In this document: positions 57,739-64,000 of the stretch, one piece after another
Layout: each line of letters starts with the position of its first letter
How positions within the stretch are numbered: the stretch's first letter is position 1
DNA from: Bursaphelenchus xylophilus
Lineage: Eukaryota; Nematoda; Chromadorea; Rhabditida; Aphelenchoididae
DNA length: 64,000 bases
Reading direction: 5' to 3'
Assembly: GCA_904066235.2 (NCBI GenBank)
Contig: CAJFCV020000003.1
Coordinates: 4,154,001-4,218,000, forward strand
Notes under the pieces: model-generated
Told to the model about the DNA's origin: nothing
The model's input: only the letters and a program-made list of their open reading frames with translations
Databases searched by the model: none
Position numbers and translations under genes: made by a program

Positions 57739-59117
57739 GCACTATACCTATTCTGCAAATATTTTTTATATATATATAGCTACATAGTTAAGAAAAGAAA
57801 TAGAAAATATAAAAAATATATAATTGTAACAAAAAGCAATAGTATTAAAGTTCCTTTTCACCTCACAAAAAACATTATAATCCTAGTACCAAATTCTATA
57901 TGCCCCATTACCAGAGATACAATGAAAAAAAAGAAAAATGATAAAAAAAAATAAAAAGAGGGAATATGCGAAATATGCAAAATAAATATGCAAAATTATC
58001 AAAATAATATTACAAAAAAAAGAGACCCCCGAAAAAAAAAATTCCAAATAGCTAAAATCCTTTTCATTCGACAGCACGATATAGAAATAAACCCCCCACC
58101 TTTTCTAAAAAACAACGTCATTACTATTTAATTGAACCATCGTTTTCCAAATTTCTCTTTTTCTCATTATAATTCTTTTCATAAATTTAAGAATTTGATT
58201 ATGTGTCACACTTATTATTCCCAAACCGAAATTTTTTCCCCCTCTGCCTTCCATTCTTTCCCACCTTTTAAAACTTTCTCCCCATCCCATATCACAATGA
58301 AATCATCTTTCTCCAAAATTTCCCCGCGCAAAACGCAATGCCTTCCAGTCTTTTTTTTACCTTCCGAAATGTCCACTCTCGCTTCTAAAAAGAGAAAAGC
58401 AAAAAGGAAAATTACAACAGTAATTTCAAAAAGAAAGACAAAAAAATACGAAGTCTAAAAATATCGGAAAATTGGAAATGTAAATATCAGAAATAACCGC
58501 AAGAAAAATATTAAGCAGGAAAATCCTGTAAATAAGAAAAGGCCTTGCCAAAAATCTTATTTTATTCTCAAAAATTCTTGTCCAAAAACAGTTAAAGGTT
58601 GCTCTCTTCCAAACCCCGATCAATCATTTCTTCTGATCTCCGTGGCTCCCTGACCGGCTGGACACGCCGCCAGTAAACATACAACGCACCAGCACTCGAG
58701 ACGGCCAAACAAAGAAGGAAAAATACAAGAAACGGCCACCAAAATTCGATCCTTAATGAACACGTAATTTCTGGAAACGGTTGAAGCCTTGGACGCGGGA
58801 GCAAAAAGTCGGACGGAACATGCCACGATTGGTGAAAGCACAACCGTGGTGTCAAGAAACTATTAGGAATCACGACTAAAATCAACAAACTCACCGCATC
58901 GGCCGATAGCAGACACAATCCAGAGGACATCGTAAGAGTCCCCCACACGCCGATTCTTGATCCTCCGCTGGAACAAGAATGACTTCATCGACAGCATTTG
59001 GCCCCATTACTGGAACCAACACAACAAGAACAAACCAGACCCCAGAAGACAACATTGAAGAATATCCTACGGATAAAGTCGGAACGCAGAGACGCGTTCA
59101 TCTCTTGGCCGTGATAT
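57739..59117 (+). other. Retrotransposon 3' region between pol and 3' LTR
   Basis: About 1.38 kb. The first 850 bp are A- and T-rich with long A runs and a purine tract near 58011-58040 (aaaaaaaagagacccccg). A small plus-strand frame (ATG 58979) runs 46 codons to a stop contributed by the LTR edge. The bases just before the 3' LTR (cttggccgtgata) are not a polypurine tract, which is unusual. No downstream envelope gene is present here, where gypsy-type elements normally carry it. Confidence 0.6.
58592..58930 (-). CDS. Antisense ORF in retrotransposon, membrane-protein-like (112 aa), hypothetical
   Basis: Reads on the strand opposite to gag-pol. It has an N-terminal hydrophobic segment (residues about 8-24), a short Pro-rich outer part, then a strong membrane segment of about 24 residues (FWWPFLVFFLLCLAVSSAG) followed by a basic-acidic tail (RRVQPVREPRRSEEMIDR). 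This pattern would suit a type I membrane protein. A second antisense frame just upstream (about 59099-58984, MNASLRSDFIRR...) also starts like a signal sequence. The frame could be chance, and no homologue is recognised. Splice signals joining the two frames are not convincing. Confidence 0.35.
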   Translation of the reverse strand: MSSGLCLLSADAVSLLILVVIPNSFLTPRLCFHQSWHVPSDFLLPRPRLQPFPEITCSLRIEFWWPFLVFFLLCLAVSSAGALYVYWRRVQPVREPRRSEEMIDRGLEESNL

Positions 59118-59500
59118 TGTAATGATCAAATAATGGAAGCCGTGCGGAAACCACGTGAACACCGCCGCTACACTACGAATGGAGTGGTCAAAGGAGACCA
59201 CGCCCAAGGAGTTCAAGATTAATGACCACGCGCATTACGTGCGTCAAACAATGAAGAAATAATGATCGATGGCTTCCGGATTGCGAAACCGGATGAGGAC
59301 ACAAAGTGACTCAGCAGAAACTGAGTTCATAAAAACCAAGTTTGGAATGTGTGCAACCCAAACTACAACAACCCAATCTACTATATAAGCCGCCCTCGAA
59401 ATCATTCGAGGAAGCGCTTCCACTCTCTTAATGCTCTTGTAATTCTCTTGTAATTATTCTCTAATAAACCTTTCTATATTATCTAAAGTCGACCATTACA
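59118..59500 (+). repeat. 3' LTR, 383 bp
   Basis: Same sequence as the 5' LTR by eye over all 383 positions, including the TATATAA and AATAAA signals; followed directly by the GATC duplication. Confidence 0.93.
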
Positions 59501-61218
59501 GATCCAGTCAGTTTTCACCAGTATGCAACACAAAAATGCGTGGAAATTGCAACGAAAACTGATTCCGCAGCGAAAGTCGTCACTTTTAAAGGTTTTCAAG
59601 CGGGTGCCTGTGGTTTGCACAACCAAAAAAGCTCTGAACTATCTTGAAAAGCCACATACAAACGTTATTACATAATCCTTATGTCCAGGTTCAGTCGGGC
59701 CAACGCCAGAAAACGTCAAGTTTCCAAAAAGCCCTTTTTAACCCATTTTTAAGCCTATTTCGCATAGAGTCACAAAAGAATGGTGCACTGCGGACCTGCT
59801 GAAGCAATGCTGCACATGCTACCGTGCTAAACGTATTTACAAAAACCTAAACATTACAGCCAAGAAGTTTTTTTTCGCATCTAGCTTGTTTCGAAACGTA
59901 GGGTAGCCTTCAAAGCTGACTATGTCGCAGCGGAAGCAGTTTTTGTTGCAATTGCCACGCATTTTTTTGTCGAATACTGGGGAAAACTGACTGGATCTAC
60001 TCCATTACATACCATAGGTCGCATCTGCACTGTCTGTGCCCATGGAAAGTGGACTTCTGACAGATGCAGGCCAGATTGCACAAAATGGAGGTATATGTGC
60101 AATTCCGGGACAATTGCATAAAAATTTGGGCTTTTTGAGCTCAGTAAAGTCCAGACAGTTGCAATACAGTCATACTAAAAATTTTAGGCCCTATGGGGCC
60201 CATATTCCCAAGTTTTTAGCAAAAATAGCCACCGTGTCTATCATTTTGAAACACCCAAAATTTGGAAAATCTTTTGTGAAAAGTGCAATTGCAGTGCAAT
60301 AAGAAAAATTATTTTTTTGTATATGTTTTCAAACCTCCTCTTTCAATCTGTAAAGGTTTCGTATCCGTCAACTGAACCCCGACACCGCAATTGAAAATTT
60401 TGTAGGCGTGTCTATCATTTTGAAATGGAGTGTATTATATGTGCCGCCGACTACAAAAGAAGCCGTTTATGCGGGGATCTTTGTGTTCGTTGGCTTCTTT
60501 ATCTTTGAGGTTGTTTCGATTGTCATCATATTTGTGGTGCTGCGACAATTGGAGGAAAAGAAGTCAAGCTTTTCGAAGGAAACCTACCGACTTCACAAAC
60601 AGCTGACTGTAGCGTTGGGGGTTCAGGTAGGATTTGATAAATATAGCCCTGCAACTGTTGATTCCCCGACGTCACTTGCAAAGACTATTAAAACTTTATG
60701 TGCCTATGACCCTTTTAGTCTTGCAGCTTCTCACTCCATTCCTCCACATCGTCGCGCCTTTTACACTCTTCCTAATCTTTAACTACCCGTATGGCACGAT
60801 GAGTTACGCAACAGGAACTCTGTTTATCATGTACATTGAGCTCTACGGAACTTCCAATTCAGTGATTACTTTGTATATGGTCAAGCCGTACCGAGCATAT
60901 CTCAAATCAAAGGGGAGTGCGTTTATTAAGCGAATTACCTTTGGTAAATTCGGAAATGAACCCGAACATGTCATGGTGATGGCTACGGAGAGCACTATCA
61001 ACACTTCCATGTACTAAGATCCCACCTTTGTGTGTTTAGTATTCAGATTTCTATAAAATATTTTTTGATGATTATATGGCAATTGTTGTTGAAGATAATC
61101 TTATAATAGTACTTTCCTAATGTAGTATATCCTGAAAGAGTCAGGTGAAATTTTCTTTCTGTATTAGCTTTATGTATATACGTTTTGCGCAATTATTTTT
61201 TGCTTTATTTCTGCCGGA

Positions 61219-63878
61219 ATGAATGCCACTTTCATTTTTGACACTCTTTTTGAGATAGTCAGCCAAATTTCTATGGGACTAACAGTTTTCGTGATCTATG
61301 TCATTGTCTTCCACTCACCCGCTTCTATGAAAGACTATGGAAAGTTTGTGATTCATTTTACGGTAAATCAACATATAGATCGTTATGGCATACTTTTAGG
61401 TCTACGATTTCTTGTTCTCCTTTAATATCGGGACATTGATCAAACCAGATCCTATATTTCCGTTTGAGGGATCGTATGTTAACGGACTTCTCAAGTACTT
61501 TGGCCATTCTGGAACAATTATAGCGGTAAGGGAAAGTGAGATTCGTTGATAGAAAAGTATGATGTTGCTATCCGTCGAAGGGGCGACTTAAGGCATCTAC
61601 GGCTTGACTTTGAGGTGAAACTTTGACCGTGTTTCAAGAAATTTGACAGAAACTAATTGCGAATATCTTTGAGCTCTTGCTAGTTATCGCAGAAATTCTT
61701 TTTGTTTCTAAAACTTGACAGCGGGCGGTTTTGTACTGAACAAAAAAAAATTTTTTTCGTCGGCGGAGAGGCCAGTTCTCGGCGGAGACATTTGGGGACC
61801 TCCGTGGATTTTACGGTATGCTTTTTTTGCGTTTTCGATTTTACGCACTTCCGCGGATGCGCGGCGGAGACCTCAGATTTCGGCGGTCGTTGCTTTGGGC
61901 CCTCGGCTTTTGCAAATTCATGTTGGAGAAAAGGTTGGGGCGATTTTTTGTTGTCATCCGATGCACAGATGGCAAAAATTTTGTACTTTTTTCCCCGGCG
62001 GAGGATTCGGCGGAGGCTTTATCAAAGGGTCAAAACAAAACTCCGCCGATTTGTCCGCCGGACCAAAAAAATCAAAAATATTTGAAAGATAATGTTGCTC
62101 TGATGGATTCTCGTAGCTGAGATTTTTCCCGGACTCGTAAGACAAATTTGACCCTTTGATAAAGCCTCCGCCGAATCCTCCGCCGGGGAAAGAAATTACG
62201 ACATTTTTGCCTTCTGTTGCATCGGACGACAACAAAAAATCACCCCAACTTCTTTTCCAACATGAATTGCAACAGCCGAAGGCCCAAAACAACGTCCGCC
62301 GAGATCTGAGGTCTCCGCCGCGCATCCGCGGATTGCGTAAAATCGAAAACGCAAAAAAGCATACCGTAAAATCCAACGTAAACATGATTTTGGCCACTGT
62401 AACAGAGTTTCCGCCATGTAATAAGGTGTGATTTTTAAAAAAGGCCCCAAATGCCTCCGCCGAGAACTGGCCTCTCCGCCGACAAAAAAAAAATTTTTTT
62501 GTTCAGTACAAAACCGCCCGCTGTCAAGTTTTAGAAACAAAAAGAATTTCTACGATAACTAGCAAGAGCTCAAAGATATTCGCAAATTGTTTCTGTCAAA
62601 TTTCTTGAAACACCCTGTAAAAACAACAGAGATCTTATGAAAATGCAATTTTTTGCTTGCATGCAGCATGATTTGCTGAGATCTCACAAAAAAAATTGCC
62701 CAAAGTGTACCAACCAGGGCCAAACCTGACATCTAGGATCGTCTTTCCTTATTTATAACCGCGATGTAGAAATTGTCACTTGGCAATGACGTCAACAAAC
62801 CGCTCGTTAACCACCGGTGCATTTTTTCATTCATAATTCACACTTATCAAAGATTTCACAGATTTGCTATAAGTACGTTTTTTCGAAATCGGTTTTTTAA
62901 TTCATTGTTTCGGAAAAGTTGTGGGAAATAAAAACCCTTTATAGCGAACGTTTCCAAACCTTCTTTAACCTCTCTGCGCAGATGCCTTTGTTTTAAAATC
63001 CTCTTCTATAGGTCGTGCTCATAATCGTGACCGGAGGCCAAGCTCTCACCATGCAGGTCGCTTGCCTTATATTTCGATTTTCCATGCTTCAGGATTCGGA
63101 GATATGGATGAAAGTGATCACAAGTTGGAGGACTTGGGCCATAACTTATGTTATAATAATAGTTGCCTACACTTTGGCGTCGCTGCTTATTTTTACTCAA
63201 GTTGCAATGACTGCAGAGGTAGAAGGCACACAAAAATGTTTGATATAAAAGTTGCAGCAAGTCCGGGCGGAGATTACTCAACTGGCTCCATTGCTACAGG
63301 CACCATTGCCTGACTTTAGCCGAGTAATCTTTTACTTCCCTCCAACCACTGAGTATTCGCTATATGCTGCCATTTTCATAGTCGGCGGCTTTGTTTTGGC
63401 CGAAGTGTTATCGCTGCTTTCCGTGTACGCATTGCTAAGGAAATTGCAAGAAAAGAAAGCGAGCTTCTCCGAAATGACTTACAAATTGCATCGTCAGCTG
63501 ACGATTGCATTGGGTCTGCAGGTAAGTCGTATACGGTAAAATTTTCTACAATAGGATAGTTTTTGAACATACCAACATTTACAGCTCGCGACTCCCCTCA
63601 TTTTCATCATTTGCCCTGTAGTTTTTTGGGTATTTTACAACATTCCTTATGGTCGGATGGAGTATGTAACCGCCCGTTCATTCCTTCTGCACATTCAACT
63701 TTATGGCACCGTCAATTCCATTATCACTTTATACTTTATAAAACCTTATCGTCGATGGATAATATCCAAGTTTAAAGTTTTAATAAGCTTTGTAACCTTT
63801 GGCAAATATGGGCATAAATGCGATATCGTGGCGATTCACCAAGAGAGCACGTTTGCGTCGGGAACAAATGTAAAGTAA
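61219..63878 (+). CDS. Seven-transmembrane chemoreceptor 11, 344 aa
   Basis: Five exons: 61219-61362, 61400-61525, 63012-63218, 63258-63521 and 63585-63878, all phase 0. Introns 1 and 3 are only 37 and 39 bp, but intron 2 is about 1.49 kb because it holds foldback element 4. All splice signals and the frame are intact. Motifs: FHSPASMKDYGKFVIHFT, IKPDPIFPFEGSY, CLIFRFSMLQDSE, YKLHRQLTIALGLQ and LYFIKPYRRW. The tail reads HQESTFASGTNVK. It is more diverged than receptors 7-10. Confidence 0.82.
61630..62612. mobile_element. Foldback element 4, about 980 bp, in intron 2 of receptor 11
   Basis: TGTTTCAAGAAATTTGACAG at the left end is mirrored at the right (CTGTCAAATTTCTTGAAACA). The arms (61630-about 62040 and about 62145-62612) are inverted copies with moderate divergence, and the right arm has an extra segment of about 75 bp near 62378-62452. 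The arms are marked by many GGCGGAG/CTCCGCC words, so the hairpin would be GC-rich in an AT-rich background. No transposase; overlapping frames on both strands are a symmetry by-product. Confidence 0.82.
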
Positions 63879-64000
63879 GGTTTTTGAATATCAGAAATGC
63901 GCTTATGTGAGTGTAAAATACGGCGAAAAGAAAACTTTTATACAGAGCCTCACACCGTGCTTTAATTCCAAATATTTGGTTGACTTCTACTGACTTTTAT
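63879..64000. other. Right-edge sequence after receptor 11
   Basis: AT-rich 3' flank, nothing recognised. Confidence 0.4.

Larger units (their letters stand above)
49830..59500 (+). mobile_element. Complete Ty3/gypsy-type LTR retrotransposon with envelope-like module, 9671 bp
   Basis: Bounded by two 383-bp LTRs (49830-50212 and 59118-59500) that I read as identical, and flanked by GATC duplications (49826-49829 and 59501-59504). LTR ends are TGTAATG...CATTACA. Two large open frames: 50403-53036 (Gag plus N-terminal part of an envelope-like protein) and 53137-57738 (membrane-anchored envelope-like part plus protease, RT, RNase H and integrase). The domain order RT-RNase H-integrase with YLDD and a DD35E integrase places it in Ty3/gypsy (Metaviridae-like). 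Both frames are long and uninterrupted, so it may be a young, possibly mobile copy, although ORF1 lacks an ATG in the expected start position. Confidence 0.93.
49391..60432. mobile_element. Foldback element 3, split by an LTR retrotransposon (own length about 1.37 kb)
   Basis: Termini are exact inverses, CACTCCATTTCAAAATGA at the left and TCATTTTGAAATGGAGTG at the right, flanked by TA (49389-49390 and 60433-60434). The arms (49391-49829 continuing at 59505-59577, and about 59915-60432) are almost identical over more than 430 bp, with a spacer of about 340 bp. The end motif TTTCAAAATGATAGACACG occurs again about 177 bp inside each arm, as if a smaller element had been captured or the end duplicated. 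No transposase. It was in place before the retrotransposon, which cut its left arm at GATC. Confidence 0.88.
48531..61017 (+). pseudogene. Chemoreceptor 10, split in exon 4 by an 11-kb nested insertion
   Basis: Exons 48531-48686, 48758-48883 and 48934-49140 are intact; exon 4 is in two parts (49316-49390 and 60435-60626); exon 5 is 60727-61017. The two parts of exon 4 sum to exactly 267 nt, the length in receptors 2, 3 and 7-9. The frame continues across the gap once a single TA is counted. All other splice sites and codons look functional, so without the insertion a 348-aa receptor would be expected. As it stands, translation ends a few codons into the foldback element (TGA near 49408), after TM5 has barely begun. 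The lack of any other lesion suggests a very recent, perhaps still polymorphic, null allele. Confidence 0.88.

Noticed and set aside
49521..60302. 88-aa protein found in both arms of foldback element 3
   Set aside because: Identical conceptual peptides at 49521-49787 (-) and 60036-60302 (+) follow from near-identical arms; composition is not protein-like and no homology is recognised.

Overview
The window reads as nuclear DNA of a free-living-type nematode (Chromadorea). The support is a flightless-I gene with very short TTTCAG-ended introns, a large tandem family of nematode-type 7TM chemoreceptors, lineage-expanded glycosyltransferases (GT14 and GT10), probable SL trans-splice acceptors just upstream of start codons, and many TA-flanked foldback elements. 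The genus cannot be told from the sequence alone. Gene models below were built by hand from splice signals and reading phase.

Layout. (1) 1-10553: one uninterrupted satellite array of a 159-bp unit (about 66 copies, open at the left edge) with visible higher-order structure. (2) 10573-14126: the last exon of a core-2/I-branching-type GT14 enzyme whose splice acceptor lies only 18-20 bp from the satellite edge, a complete five-exon alpha-1,3-fucosyltransferase-like gene, and a divergent orphan secreted-protein gene. (3) 14707-15511: a foldback element with tRNA-like A and B boxes. (4) 16110-21567: a complete 14-exon flightless-I homologue, convergent with (5) two minus-strand nuclear or coiled-coil-type genes (25632-22064) spaced like an operon, followed by a costars-domain gene (27181-26486). 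(6) 28569-63878: eleven chemoreceptor genes, four on the minus strand followed by seven on the plus strand, almost all with the same five-exon, phase-0 layout. Nine look intact and two are broken by foldback DNA elements in coding exons.

The most striking part is the broken receptor at 48531-61017. A foldback element with a TA target duplication split its exon 4 (the two halves sum to exactly the 267 nt seen in paralogues). A 9.67-kb Ty3/gypsy-type LTR retrotransposon with two 383-bp LTRs, identical by eye, then inserted into the left arm of that foldback element with a GATC duplication. The retrotransposon has an unusual order: Gag, then a secreted, glycosylated, membrane-anchored envelope-like module that straddles the ORF1/ORF2 frame boundary, and then protease, reverse transcriptase, RNase H and integrase. 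Envelope genes normally lie after pol. The element also lacks any ATG between its 5' LTR and codon 241 of ORF1, and carries an antisense membrane-protein-like ORF near the 3' LTR.

The window therefore looks like a fast-evolving arm-type region: satellite, conserved housekeeping genes (fli-1, costars), then a chemoreceptor array that is being duplicated and interrupted by mobile DNA.
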